Assembly (NCBI GenBank): GCA_964402115.1
Contig: CAYOBW010000043.1
Span: forward strand, 1-33,761
Source: CAYOBW01 sp964402115
Lineage (GTDB): Bacteria > Verrucomicrobiota > Kiritimatiellia > UBA8416 > CAYOBW01
Length of the DNA stretch: 33,761 nucleotides
Direction: 5' to 3'
Shown: positions 23,130 through 32,971 of the stretch, one piece after another
How positions within the stretch are numbered: the stretch's first letter is position 1
Layout: the number at the start of each line of letters is the position of its first letter
The notes under the pieces: model-generated
Databases searched by the model: none
What the model was told of the DNA's origin: nothing
The model's input: the letters and a program-made list of their open reading frames with translations, nothing else
Translations under genes and position numbers: made by a program

Positions 23130-26100
23130 TCACTGAGGCATCGCACGACGCATGTCGGCTCCGTAGGGTCTGTGCCTCGCCGACAGCGGGAGCGGTCGAT
23201 TGAACACGTATTGGTGCCAAACACGTATTGGTGCCAATCCCTTGACACCAATCCCTCGTCTTGTTCCCCTTGGGTTGATATCGCCTCCGGGGATCCCGGT
23301 CGCGGAATCGCCGGCGGGATTCCCGATGCCCGGCCCGATCAACCGCGTTCCTGAAGCCTCTCCGTTTCGCTGCGGCACAGGCTCCTGTTTGCACTCCAGT
23401 CGCAGGACGGACGGCGTGCTCGCGGGGTTGTCAGCCGGCCAGGTGAAGCGGATGCCGTCCGCCGTTCGGGAAAAGGCGACCTCGGCGCCACCCAACACGC
23501 ACAGGGACACCGGTATGGCCGTGAGCTTGGAAACGATCAGCTCGCCGCCGTGGTGCCGCAAGGGGAACAGATAGAGCGCGCCCCCGCGGCTCGTCACTTC
23601 GCCCCACACGGGGGTGCGTCCCCACGGATTGGCCTGGGCGCCATGAATCGCCTCCCCGTTCGTCTCCAGCCAGGCCCCGACGCGCTTGAGCTCCGCGGCG
23701 GCCTGGGGCGGGATCTCTCCCTCTCCGTCCGGCCCGACGTTGAGCAGATAGTTTCCGCCGCCGGCGACCGTCAGGATCATGCGGCGAATCAGTTCTGGCG
23801 CGCCCCTGTATCGTACGCGCGGCCGCGCATCGAAGCCGTACGAAACCGTAACGCTGTCCGGCGACTCGGCGTACAGCGGCAGATCGGCGTCCGGCAGCGC
23901 CTGGTCGCCGAGGGTGAGGTAGTCGAAGAGATCGGCGTGCAGCACCGCGCTGTCGGAGCCGTGCGCGAGGCGGCTGTTGATCAGCGCACCGGGTGCCAGC
24001 CGGCGCACGGCGTCGCTGATGCGCTTCGACACGCCGCGATCCAGCTTCTGCTCGTTGAACCATGGCGTGTCGAACCACAGGCCGTCCGGCCGGTATTTCC
24101 GGCACAGCTCCTCGACCTGCGGCAAGCATTTGCCGGCAAGGTAACGCTCATGATCCACGGGCGTGCCGGCCTTCTCCGGGTAGATCCAGTCCGGGGTCTG
24201 CCAGGCGTCCCACTGCTCCCAATCCTGGCAGTGCGAGTAGTAGAGGCACAGCTTCAGACCGTGCCGGTCGCAGGCTTCCCGCAGCTCCTTCACAACGTCC
24301 CGGCCGAAGGGCGTCGCGTCCGCCACGTCGTAGCGCGTATGCGCGGAATCGAACATACAGAAGCCGTCATGGTGCTTGCTCGTGAAGGTGACGTACCGCA
24401 TGCCGGTCTGCTTCGCGGTGAGCACCCAGCGCTCGGCATCGAAGCGGCGCGGGTTGAATTCGGCGGCCAGCTTCGCGTACTCCGCGTGGCTCATCCGGTT
24501 CGCCTTCTGATACCACTCCGTGTAGCCGTGCTGCTGCGGCTGCCCGTTGGGCGCGATGCCGCCCCGCCGCGAGTAGATGCCCCAGTGGATGAACATCCCG
24601 AACTTGGCCTCTTTGAACCATGCCAGCCGCGACTCCGTTTCCGGCCGCGGTGGATAGACAACGGTGAACCGTCCATGTTGGCCCTTGAGCATCTCCTGCG
24701 CGCTGATCGCGTCACTCGCCCTGGGCGCGAAGGGACCGAGCCGTGCGCCGGTCTGCGGATCCTGCACGGGCACCCCTGGCGCGAGCCCGCCCGCGGGCCA
24801 GGGCGTTGGCAGCTTCCGGTCGGGTGGCGTGAAGGCCGCGGGCTGCGGCGCGCGAGAGACGAGCGGGAGGCAGTCCCCGTCCAGGCGTTGCTCCGCCTTG
24901 AGCAGGGTACTGAGGCGGCCGATCATGGAAGCGTGCTGCGGGTCGGCGGCGAGGTCATGCATCTCCCGCGGGTCGTTCTGCAGGTCGAAGAGCGTCTGGC
25001 GGTTGATCTGCGGGTAACGGATCAGTTTCCAGCGTGCCTCACGCATCGATCGCTGCGTGTCGCCGTAGGCCAGCCGCAGGGTTTCGCGGTGGGCCGTGGC
25101 TTCGCCCCTCAGCACAGGTGCAAAGCTCCGGCCCTGGATATCCGCCGGCGGTGGGAGCCCCGCCAGCTCGCATAGCGTCGGGAACAGGTCGTGGAGGTAG
25201 GCCAACGCGCCCGAACGCCCTGGACGGATGCCCGGCCCGGCGATCAGGAACGGCACGCGCTGCGTGTCTTCGTAGAGGTTCTGCTTGCCGAAGAGCCCGT
25301 GGCTGCCGAGCGCAATGCCCTGGTCCGAGCTGAACACGACAATCGTGTTCGTCGCGAGGCCGGAACGATCGAGCAGGTCCAGCAGGCGGCCGATGTCCCG
25401 GTCCATATCGGTGATCAGCGCATAGTAGTCGAAGAGGTGCCGACGCACAGCCGCCTCGGTACGCGGCCAGGCTTCGAGCGACTCGTCGCGCCCGGTCATG
25501 TCGCCGATGTCGAGCGGATGCGCGGGAAGGTAGTTCGGGGGCAGCGGCAACTTCGCGGGGTCGTAGAGGTCGCGGAACTCCCGAGCCGACCACCGCGGGT
25601 CGTGCGGACACGGCAGGCCGAGATACATGAAGAACGGCTTGGCGACGTCCCGCCCGCCGGCGAGGAACTGCAGGGCGCCATCGATCGCGCCTTTCGCGGC
25701 ATAGCCGGAAGCCAGCGCATTGACCTGGTGGATGTCGTGGGCGTGGTCGAACTGCTTCTTGATGAACGGCAGGTTCGCCTCGGAACTCTTCTCGGCGTAG
25801 TAGGTCTCATATCCCGCGGCCGCAAAGGACTTCGGCAGCGTGGTGCCGGCGCCGCTGTCGTGTGCGCCGCGATCGAGATGGAAGTAGTTCTTGCCCGTCA
25901 TCAGCATGTTGCGCGCCGGGACACAGACCGCCGGCGTGTTGCCGCCGAAGTTGTAAACGTGATCCAGCACGAAGGCCCGGTCCGCCAGACGGTCCAGACT
26001 GGGCGTCCGGATGGCCGAGTTGCCGAGCGCCGCGATCGTGTCGAAGCGCTGGTCGTCCGACAGGATGATCAGAACGTTCGGCGGCGCGGCCCCTGCCGCG

Positions 26101-26165
26101 GCGGTTATCGCCAGCCCCAGCACCCCCAGCAGCAGGCGCAGAGGGGACCCCTTCACATTCTTCAT
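23130..26165 (-). CDS. Exported sulfatase fused to GH29 alpha-L-fucosidase
   Basis: This 1011-residue protein joins two hydrolases likely to act together on sulfated fucose polymers or mucin-type glycans. A signal peptide (about 1-26) is followed by an S1-type sulfatase domain (about 28-430) with the formylglycine motif C-V-P-A-R-x4-T-G (Cys81 to Gly91) and metal-binding Asp37-Asp38 and Asp281. A linker (about 430-505) leads to the fucosidase (about 510-830): 'AKFGMFIHWGIYS', 'TFTSKHHDGFCMFDS' and the nucleophile Asp699 in 'DGLWFDTPWF'. A beta domain follows to about 925. Residues 926-1011 resemble no enzyme and include translated repeat DNA (see the 23204 entry). AGGAG lies 12 bases before the ATG. 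No sulfatase-maturing enzyme is in the window. Confidence 0.92.
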   Translation of the reverse strand: MKNVKGSPLRLLLGVLGLAITAAAGAAPPNVLIILSDDQRFDTIAALGNSAIRTPSLDRLADRAFVLDHVYNFGGNTPAVCVPARNMLMTGKNYFHLDRGAHDSGAGTTLPKSFAAAGYETYYAEKSSEANLPFIKKQFDHAHDIHQVNALASGYAAKGAIDGALQFLAGGRDVAKPFFMYLGLPCPHDPRWSAREFRDLYDPAKLPLPPNYLPAHPLDIGDMTGRDESLEAWPRTEAAVRRHLFDYYALITDMDRDIGRLLDLLDRSGLATNTIVVFSSDQGIALGSHGLFGKQNLYEDTQRVPFLIAGPGIRPGRSGALAYLHDLFPTLCELAGLPPPADIQGRSFAPVLRGEATAHRETLRLAYGDTQRSMREARWKLIRYPQINRQTLFDLQNDPREMHDLAADPQHASMIGRLSTLLKAEQRLDGDCLPLVSRAPQPAAFTPPDRKLPTPWPAGGLAPGVPVQDPQTGARLGPFAPRASDAISAQEMLKGQHGRFTVVYPPRPETESRLAWFKEAKFGMFIHWGIYSRRGGIAPNGQPQQHGYTEWYQKANRMSHAEYAKLAAEFNPRRFDAERWVLTAKQTGMRYVTFTSKHHDGFCMFDSAHTRYDVADATPFGRDVVKELREACDRHGLKLCLYYSHCQDWEQWDAWQTPDWIYPEKAGTPVDHERYLAGKCLPQVEELCRKYRPDGLWFDTPWFNEQKLDRGVSKRISDAVRRLAPGALINSRLAHGSDSAVLHADLFDYLTLGDQALPDADLPLYAESPDSVTVSYGFDARPRVRYRGAPELIRRMILTVAGGGNYLLNVGPDGEGEIPPQAAAELKRVGAWLETNGEAIHGAQANPWGRTPVWGEVTSRGGALYLFPLRHHGGELIVSKLTAIPVSLCVLGGAEVAFSRTADGIRFTWPADNPASTPSVLRLECKQEPVPQRNGEASGTRLIGPGIGNPAGDSATGIPGGDINPRGTRRGIGVKGLAPIRVWHQYVFNRPLPLSARHRPYGADMRRAMPQ
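23204..23237. repeat. 17-bp exact tandem repeat inside the sulfatase-fucosidase tail
   Basis: ACACGTATTGGTGCCAA occurs twice in a row (23204-23220, 23221-23237), followed by a degenerate third part. A small imperfect hairpin GGTGCCAA-TCCC-TTGACACC overlaps its end. On the minus strand it is read as part of the C-terminal tail ('LAPIRVWHQYVF'). Confidence 0.85.
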
Positions 26166-26195
26166 GGTACAGAAACACTCCTGATTAACACGTGC

Positions 26196-26205
26196 CGGAC
26201 GTCCG
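26196..26205. promoter_or_regulatory. Palindrome upstream of the sulfatase-fucosidase gene
   Basis: CGGACGTCCG, a perfect 10-bp palindrome, lies 30 bp before the minus-strand ATG. A TTGACG is present about 40 bp further upstream but I find no good -10. It may be an operator; GC-rich palindromes of this length can arise by chance. Confidence 0.25.
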
Positions 26206-26391
26206 CCACAAGACCACAGTCGCTTCCGTCACGTCAATCGTTTTGTGCATCCCGCGGTAACGCGGTAACGCCTTACAGGGTGTGCGCCAGAATAGTTGGC
26301 TGGTGGCGGCCGACACGCAGGGCGCTCGCTGCGGAGTGGTTCGATTTCTTTGAGAAGGCGCTTGCTATGTGTGGGAGATTGCGCGCAATAC

Positions 26392-26413
26392 CTGTCCTTA
26401 TTAGCAAGGACAG
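26392..26413 (+). promoter_or_regulatory. Hairpin sequestering the Shine-Dalgarno of the IS ORF
   Basis: CTGTCCTT-ATTAGC-AAGGACAG is a perfect 8-bp stem ending 7 bases before the ATG at 26421. Its right arm contains AAGGA (26406-26410), the only ribosome binding site for that ORF. Transcripts reading in from outside would hide the site. Confidence 0.6.
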
Positions 26414-26420
26414 TAATACG

Positions 26421-26750
26421 ATGCAGACGCTGGAGCAACTCGAAGCGGAAATCCGGGACGTTTTCGTGCGCATGGCGGCTCTCGACGGGGTGCTTCTCGG
26501 CACCCTCCTTGAGAAGCACAACCGCGAGCGCCGCAAAAACGGCAGCACCTATGTCTCCCCGCCGTACTACACGTTCCAGTACCAGGTGGCGCACGGTAAG
26601 CAGGCCTGGCGGCGCGTGCCACGCCAGCACAAGGCGCGCGTCGAGCGGATGATCGCGAACGGCCGTGAGTACGTCCGACTGCGCAAGTTGGCCGAGACGC
26701 TGTTGCGCGAGGCCGCCCTGCTCGGACTGGACAGTAAAGAAAACTGCTGA
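26421..26750 (+). CDS. Small accessory ORF of the insertion sequence
   Basis: This 109-residue basic protein ('KNGSTYVSPPYYTFQYQVAH', then 'RRVPRQHKARVERMIANGRE') resembles the small DUF6788-type proteins that accompany or begin some transposases. It lies inside the terminal repeats, 143 bp from the left end, with its ribosome site inside a hairpin. The remaining transposase frame starts in the -1 frame and overlaps its end at 26738-26750. I see no canonical slippery heptamer there, so whether the two were joined by frameshifting is open. Family assignment is from memory and moderate. Confidence 0.55.
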   Translation: MQTLEQLEAEIRDVFVRMAALDGVLLGTLLEKHNRERRKNGSTYVSPPYYTFQYQVAHGKQAWRRVPRQHKARVERMIANGREYVRLRKLAETLLREAALLGLDSKENC

Positions 26751-27317
26751 GCTGGCTGTCGGAGGCGAAACGTTTTCCGAGCGTTGAAGAGGTGCTGCGC
26801 CGCTTCGTGGAGGCACCCTGCGGGGATGAAGGCTTCCCCGAGGGCGTGGCGGGGTTGGACAGCGAGTTGGCCGGCGCGGCGCTCGCCGACGCAGGCAACC
26901 TCTGGAGCAAGGCCGTCGGGCACTTCGCGGCGCAGTCTCCCGGCACGCACGGGTTGCGCACGAGGCATTTTCTGACGGCTTGCGGCGGGATTGATCTCCC
27001 ACGCAAAGGGGCTGGTGTTCCGCATCGGCGTCGGAAGCGCCATCGACAGCATCCGCAAGCATCACGCCGCAGCCCTTGCCGCAGCCGGTCCCGAGGCCGC
27101 CGCCGCCCTCGAGTACTTCGACAAGCGCCGCCCTCACATGCGCTACGGATGGCTGCGCAAGAACAAGTACTGCATCGGTTCTGGCGGCGTCGAGGCCGCC
27201 TGCCGCACGATTGCCGGGCGAAGGTGTAAGCAGTCCGGCATGCACTGGCGCCACCGAAACGCCACCCTCATAGCCATCCTCCTTGCCGCCTTCAAGTCGG
27301 GCAGGCTCAACGCGTGA
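26738..27317 (+). pseudogene. Broken ISKra4-like transposase
   Basis: Two pieces remain. An N-terminal piece in one frame reads 'LLSWLSEAKRFPSVEEVLRR' and onward to about 26990. A C-terminal piece in another frame (about 26991-27317) reads 'EYFDKRRPHMRYGWLRKNKY', 'CIGSGGVEAACRTIAGRRCK' and ends just before the right inverted repeat. The C-terminal motif Y-F...R-M-R-Y...GSG-x-V-E-A...KQSGM-x-W matches ISKra4-type transposases. The remaining coding capacity is roughly 190 codons, less than half a normal transposase, so the central DDE part is deleted and the frame is broken. Confidence 0.7.
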
Positions 27318-27428
27318 CGCGGGCACCCGCCAACTACTCTGGCGCACACCCGGCATCGCACGGCCCGGCGCTTTCCGATTGTCACAACGCCGCCAGGTCG
27401 TGCATAGTATCTCGTTGCGTTCACCGAA

Positions 27429-27463
27429 CCCGCGGAACGTCTTGCCGCATACGATTCCGCGGG
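27429..27463. repeat. Inverted repeat upstream of gltX
   Basis: CCCGCGGAA (27429-27437) and TTCCGCGGG (27455-27463) are perfect 9-bp arms with a 17-base spacer, about 110 bp before gltX. It could be a regulatory dyad for the gltX-glnS pair; no further support. Confidence 0.45.
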
Positions 27464-27484
27464 AAAGAGGCGCAGAACGCTGAG

Positions 27485-27517
27485 ACCTGAACACTGAAAC
27501 CTGAACACTGAAACCTG
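27485..27517. repeat. 14-bp-period tandem repeat before gltX
   Basis: ACCTGAACACTGAA occurs at 27485-27498 and 27499-27512, with a partial third copy ACCTG. It is non-coding. Same period as the unrelated repeat at 798-830. Confidence 0.8.
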
Positions 27518-27569
27518 GCTCTTGCCGGATGCCCGCGAGAGCCGCGAGGGATTACGGATTGAGGTCAGC

Positions 27570-29075
27570 ATGACGGTACGCACACGCATCGCCCCTTCGC
27601 CCACCGGCGCCCCGCATATCGGGACGGCGTACATCGCGCTTTTCAACCACGCCTTTGCCAGGCGCCACGGCGGGCAGTTCATCCTGCGCATCGAGGACAC
27701 GGACCAGACGCGTTCCACGCGCCAGTCGGAGGAGGACATCCTCGCGGCGCTGCGCTGGATCGGCCTGCCGTGGGACGAGGGTCCGGACGTCGGCGGCCCC
27801 TGCGGCCCCTACCGCCAGAGCGAGCGCCTGGCGCTCTACCGCCCGCACGCGCTCGAGCTCGTCGCCAGCGGCCACGCGTACCCCTGCTTCTGCACGGCGG
27901 AGCGCCTGCGCGCCCTGCGCGAGCAACAGACCGCCGCGAAGCAGGAGTTCGTCGGCTACGACCGGCACTGCGCCGCCCTGCCGGCGGAAGAGGCCGCGCG
28001 CCGCATGGCTGCCGGCGAGCCCTACGTGATCCGCCTCCGCGTGCCGACCGGCGGCGACTGCGTTTTCCAGGACCTCCTGCGCGGGGAAATCCGCATCCCC
28101 CTGCACATGATCGACGACCAGATCCTGCTCAAGGCCGACGGCTTCCCGACCTACCACCTCGCCAACGTCGTGGACGACCACCTCATGCGGATCACCCACG
28201 TCATCCGCGGCGAGGAGTGGATCAGCTCCACGCCCAAGCACGTCCTGCTCTACCAGGCGTTCGGGTGGGAGCCGCCGCAGTTCGCGCACCTGCCGCTGCT
28301 GCGCAACCCCGACAAGTCCAAGCTGTCGAAGCGCAAGAACCCCACCAGCATCCTCTACTACCGCCGCGCCGGCTACCTGCCGGAAGCCCTCGTCAACTTC
28401 CTCGGGCTCATGGCCTACAGCCCGGCCGACGGCAACGAGATGTTCACACTGGAGCGCATGGGCGAGACGTTCGACCTCGCCCGGGTCAGCCTGGGCGGAC
28501 CGATCTTCGACATCCAGAAGCTGCGCAGCTTCAACGCCCGCTACATCCGCGCCCTGGCGCCCGACGCGCTGCTCGCGCGGCTCAAGGGCTGGGTGCTCAA
28601 CGACGAGACCTGGCTGCGGATCCTCCCGCTGGCCCGGGAACGCATGGGGCAGCTGTCCGACCTGGTGCCCCTCGCGGCGTTCCTGTTCGCCGACCGCCTG
28701 ACGTACGCCCCGCAGGACCTCCTGCAGGGGCTGGCCGAAGGCGACCGCGTGCTGCGGCTGCTCAAGTTCGGCCAGTGGGAGATGGAAAAGCTGAACACGT
28801 GGAACGCCGAAACCGTGCGCGGCGTGTTCGACACGCTCGCCGCCCGGGAGAGCCTCCCGCTCAAGCAGGTGCTGCCGGCCTTCTACGTCGCCCTGACCGG
28901 CGCCGCCGTGGCGCTCCCGGTGTTCGACAGTATGGTGCTCATGGGCAAGGATCTCTGCCTCCGGCGCATCGCCGACGCTCTGGAGGCCCTGGAAACGCTG
29001 GGCCACGCGCTCAGCGGCAAGCAGACGAAGGTTTTGACGAAAGAGTACGAGGAGAAGTACGGCGCCGCCCCCTGA
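27570..29075 (+). CDS. gltX: Glutamate--tRNA ligase
   Basis: This 501-residue class I aminoacyl-tRNA synthetase charges tRNA-Glu. The HIGH-type motif is in 'RIAPSPTGAPHIGTAYIALF' and the KMSKS-type motif is 'KLSKRK' in the middle of the protein. 'RIEDTDQTRS' is the usual discriminator region, and a helical anticodon-binding part follows. The ATG at 27570 yields the standard 'MTVRTRIAPSPTG' start, with GAGGT just upstream; an ATG at 27528-like position in the same frame adds a non-conserved extension and is rejected. glnS follows after 28 bp in the same direction, so the two probably share a transcript. Because GlnS is present, GltX is likely the discriminating form that charges tRNA-Glu only. 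Confidence 0.96.
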   Translation: MTVRTRIAPSPTGAPHIGTAYIALFNHAFARRHGGQFILRIEDTDQTRSTRQSEEDILAALRWIGLPWDEGPDVGGPCGPYRQSERLALYRPHALELVASGHAYPCFCTAERLRALREQQTAAKQEFVGYDRHCAALPAEEAARRMAAGEPYVIRLRVPTGGDCVFQDLLRGEIRIPLHMIDDQILLKADGFPTYHLANVVDDHLMRITHVIRGEEWISSTPKHVLLYQAFGWEPPQFAHLPLLRNPDKSKLSKRKNPTSILYYRRAGYLPEALVNFLGLMAYSPADGNEMFTLERMGETFDLARVSLGGPIFDIQKLRSFNARYIRALAPDALLARLKGWVLNDETWLRILPLARERMGQLSDLVPLAAFLFADRLTYAPQDLLQGLAEGDRVLRLLKFGQWEMEKLNTWNAETVRGVFDTLAARESLPLKQVLPAFYVALTGAAVALPVFDSMVLMGKDLCLRRIADALEALETLGHALSGKQTKVLTKEYEEKYGAAP

Positions 29076-29103
29076 AGGCGGCCGCCGCAACAAGGAGCAG
29101 ACC

Positions 29104-30795
<1,692 letters not shown>

Positions 30796-30810
30796 CGCAC
30801 GCCGGGCCGC

Positions 30811-31404
30811 TCAGCGGATCGGCATGAACTTCAGGCGCACGGCCAGCATGTCGAGGAAGCGCAGCACGCGGCGGACTTGCTCCGCGTCGCTGATAAAACC
30901 GAAGCACCGGAACTCCAGGTAGTGGTGCAGAGCCCAGATCGTACCCGGCGGCAGGCTCTGGCCCGGCGCGTCAACCAGCGGCACCACTTGCTGGAGCAGC
31001 AGCTGCAATTTGCCGTGGTACTCGACCGGCATCAAGGCCACCACCCCGCGCCGCGTGACGCGCGTCAGCAGCACGCGTTCCCGGTACGTGCCGACGGCAT
31101 GCACCTGCTGCCAGTTGGGAAACGGCCGGAAGACATCGGTGGTGGCCGTGAAGCGGATGCCCTCATTCACGCAAGCCACCGCGACGGACGTGAACTTCGC
31201 GTTGGACCCGATCACGTACTTGCGCCCGCCCCAGGCGCCCTCGACGCGCCCCAGTTGCAGCCACCGGCCTCGCTTGTAAGTGGCCCCCAACAGGGTCGCG
31301 AGTTCGTGAAAGCGGTTATTCCGCGCACGCATCACGCCAAGGTAGAGCACCGGCGCCACCAGCGCCAACACCAACAAGAAAACCGCCTGTGCCGAGCCGA
31401 GCAC
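30811..31404 (-). CDS. Membrane-anchored protein of unknown function
   Basis: I place the start at the GTG at 31404, preceded by GGAGGGAGGAC, which gives 197 residues; an ATG at 31503 would add 33 basic, non-conserved-looking residues. A single hydrophobic segment at about 6-24 ('AVFLLVLALVAPVLYLGVM') anchors the N-terminus, and the remainder is a soluble domain, probably cytoplasmic given the 'RARNNRF' after the segment. I recognise no family motif. It is convergent with glnS (15 bp between stops) and divergent from rdgB. Function unknown. Confidence 0.7.
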   Translation of the reverse strand: MLGSAQAVFLLVLALVAPVLYLGVMRARNNRFHELATLLGATYKRGRWLQLGRVEGAWGGRKYVIGSNAKFTSVAVACVNEGIRFTATTDVFRPFPNWQQVHAVGTYRERVLLTRVTRRGVVALMPVEYHGKLQLLLQQVVPLVDAPGQSLPPGTIWALHHYLEFRCFGFISDAEQVRRVLRFLDMLAVRLKFMPIR

Positions 31405-31490
31405 TCGTCCTCCCTCCGCGGGCGGCGTCCGAACGCCCCGCGTGCTTGCGGGTCTTATACACGACCGCTTGCGGGGCGTCCATTGTTTCA

Positions 31491-31519
31491 CTGCCACGCC
31501 CATTCGCCCGTGCTATAGT
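31491..31519 (+). promoter_or_regulatory. Probable rdgB promoter with extended -10
   Basis: TGCTATAGT (31511-31519) is an extended -10 (TG-n-TATAGT). A partial -35, CTGCCA (31491-31496), lies 17 bp upstream. The expected start is near 31526, about 50 bases before the rdgB GTG. Confidence 0.5.
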
Positions 31520-31574
31520 CCGGCTGTCGGCGAATGCAGGTGTCAGCCGTTCACAAGGACGAGGGAGGACAAGC

Positions 31575-32174
31575 GTGGACCTATTGATTTCGACGCGCAA
31601 CCCGCACAAACTGGAGGAAATCCGGGCAATCCTGGGCGATCAGCCCCTCAACCTCCTGGATCTCAACGCCTTCCCTGACGCACCTGACGTGGTCGAGGAC
31701 GGGGTCACATTCGAGGCCAACGCCGTCAAGAAGGCGGTGACGCTGGCGCGGCTCACGGGACTCTGGACGCTGGCCGATGACTCGGGACTGGAAGTGGACG
31801 CGCTGAACGGGGCGCCCGGCGTCTACTCCGCGCGCTACGCGGGTGAACCGGCCGACTACGCCCGGAATAACGCCAAACTGCTCGCCGAGCTCGCCCGCAC
31901 GGAACGGCGGACCGCCCGCTTCCGCTGCGTGCTGGCGCTGGCGGCGCCGGATGGCCGTGTGGCCACGGTGGAGGGCCGGTGCGCAGGCCGTATCACGCAC
32001 AGCGCGCGGGGCGCAAGCGGCTTTGGGTACGACCCCCTGTTCGTGCCGGACGGCTTCGACCGCACGTTCGCGGAGCTCGAACCCGGGGACAAGAACCGGA
32101 TTTCCCACCGCGCGCAAGCTTTGGAGGCCGCGCGGCGGGCCTGGGCGAGACCCGATGGCGGCTTCGGAATCTAA
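31575..32174 (+). CDS. rdgB: XTP/dITP diphosphatase (RdgB/HAM1 family)
   Basis: This 199-residue enzyme hydrolyses non-canonical purine nucleotides such as dITP, XTP and ITP to monophosphates, keeping them out of DNA and RNA. It starts '(V/M)DLLISTRNPHKLEEIRAIL', has 'ADDSGLEVDALNGAPGVYSA' and 'GFGYDPLFVPDGFDRTFAEL', and the 'KNRISHRAQAL' C-terminal signature, all diagnostic. GTG at 31575 is preceded by GGGAGGA (31563-31569). An extended -10 promoter lies upstream. Its TAA stop overlaps the stop codon of the convergent lipoprotein gene. Confidence 0.96.
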   Translation: MDLLISTRNPHKLEEIRAILGDQPLNLLDLNAFPDAPDVVEDGVTFEANAVKKAVTLARLTGLWTLADDSGLEVDALNGAPGVYSARYAGEPADYARNNAKLLAELARTERRTARFRCVLALAAPDGRVATVEGRCAGRITHSARGASGFGYDPLFVPDGFDRTFAELEPGDKNRISHRAQALEAARRAWARPDGGFGI

Positions 32175-32971
32175 GGTGCCACCGTCGCGCCGGAAGGCGG
32201 CGGCGCCGTCTCAGCCGGCACGGGCGCACCCGCCGACGCCGGCAGGCGGAGCTCCGGCAGCGTCACGCCCCGACCCTGCAGGAGCACCTGCATGCGCGTC
32301 GTCTGCGCCCGGGTGAAGGCCGTGGGGTCGTCGTCGAAGTCAAAGACCCAAGCCGCGTTACGAGACGAACTCCGCACGGCATTGGTCTTCAGCACCTGCC
32401 CCGGCAGCGTCACCCGGTACTCGACGTGAAAGCCGCCCAGCACGGGTGCGAGCAGTTTGTTGCGCTCTGCCGGGGACAATGCACTGTCGGCCGGCAGCGG
32501 GCCCCGCAAGGGCGGACGATCGATCAGGTAGTTGCCGTCCGTGGTGCGGGTCAACTCGAAGCCGTACAGCGGGAAGAAATCGCACTCGGCCAGTTGCTTC
32601 AGGTCTTTGAAGAGCAGCTTCAGATGCACCTGGCGGGCGGTGCTGCGCGTATCGACGGTAAGCTTGTCGATCGTCAGGCCCTTCTCCTGGAAGCGTTGCA
32701 GGGCCTTGCGGATGGGCACTTCCGCCGGGTCGAGCACGAGGCGGGCATACGTGTCGGCCAGCGCGGGCGCCGGCGGCGTCCCGCCGGTGGTCTCCAGTTG
32801 CACGCGCAGGTTCTGCATGGCGCGGGCCTGGTTGATGAAAGACTCGGCGATCGAGTACGTCACCTCGTAGAAACCCGAACCGTCCGCATTCAGCGACAGA
32901 TTCTGTTCGGCCCGAATACAGCCGCAGGCCACAACCACGGACAGCAGACCGGCCACGCGCCACAACCTCAT
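32171..32971 (-). CDS. Putative lipoprotein of unknown function
   Basis: This 266-residue protein has a short basic start, a hydrophobic stretch and a cysteine pair 'VVVACGC' (Cys16/Cys18) fitting a lipoprotein signal, so it should be membrane-anchored outside the cytoplasm. The following 'NLSLNADGSGFYEVTYSIAE' resembles the start of LppM-like/DUF3153-type domains, but weakly. The last 30 residues are Pro/Ala-rich. Its ATG overlaps the stop of the FtsB-like gene (ATGA), indicating translational coupling, and its stop overlaps that of rdgB tail to tail. The specific role is unknown; coupling hints at an envelope function. Confidence 0.75.
   Translation of the reverse strand: MRLWRVAGLLSVVVACGCIRAEQNLSLNADGSGFYEVTYSIAESFINQARAMQNLRVQLETTGGTPPAPALADTYARLVLDPAEVPIRKALQRFQEKGLTIDKLTVDTRSTARQVHLKLLFKDLKQLAECDFFPLYGFELTRTTDGNYLIDRPPLRGPLPADSALSPAERNKLLAPVLGGFHVEYRVTLPGQVLKTNAVRSSSRNAAWVFDFDDDPTAFTRAQTTRMQVLLQGRGVTLPELRLPASAGAPVPAETAPPPSGATVAP

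Larger units (their letters stand above)
26278..27351 (+). mobile_element. Decayed insertion sequence (ISKra4-like)
   Basis: The 1074-bp element is bounded by terminal inverted repeats of about 28 bp: GGGTGTGCGCCAGAATAGTT at the left (26278) matches the reverse complement of the right end (27324-27351) with few mismatches. Inside are a small ORF and a broken transposase whose C-terminal part ('CIGSGGVEAACRTIAGRRCK', 'QSGMHWRHRNA') matches the end of ISKra4-type transposases. No target-site duplication is evident in the flanks. The catalytic middle of the transposase is missing, so it should not move by itself. Confidence 0.75.

Noticed and set aside
26738..26750. Programmed -1 frameshift joining the two IS frames
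   Set aside because: The frames overlap in the right register but AAAGAAAAC does not fit a slippery heptamer, and the downstream frame is broken again; decay is simpler.
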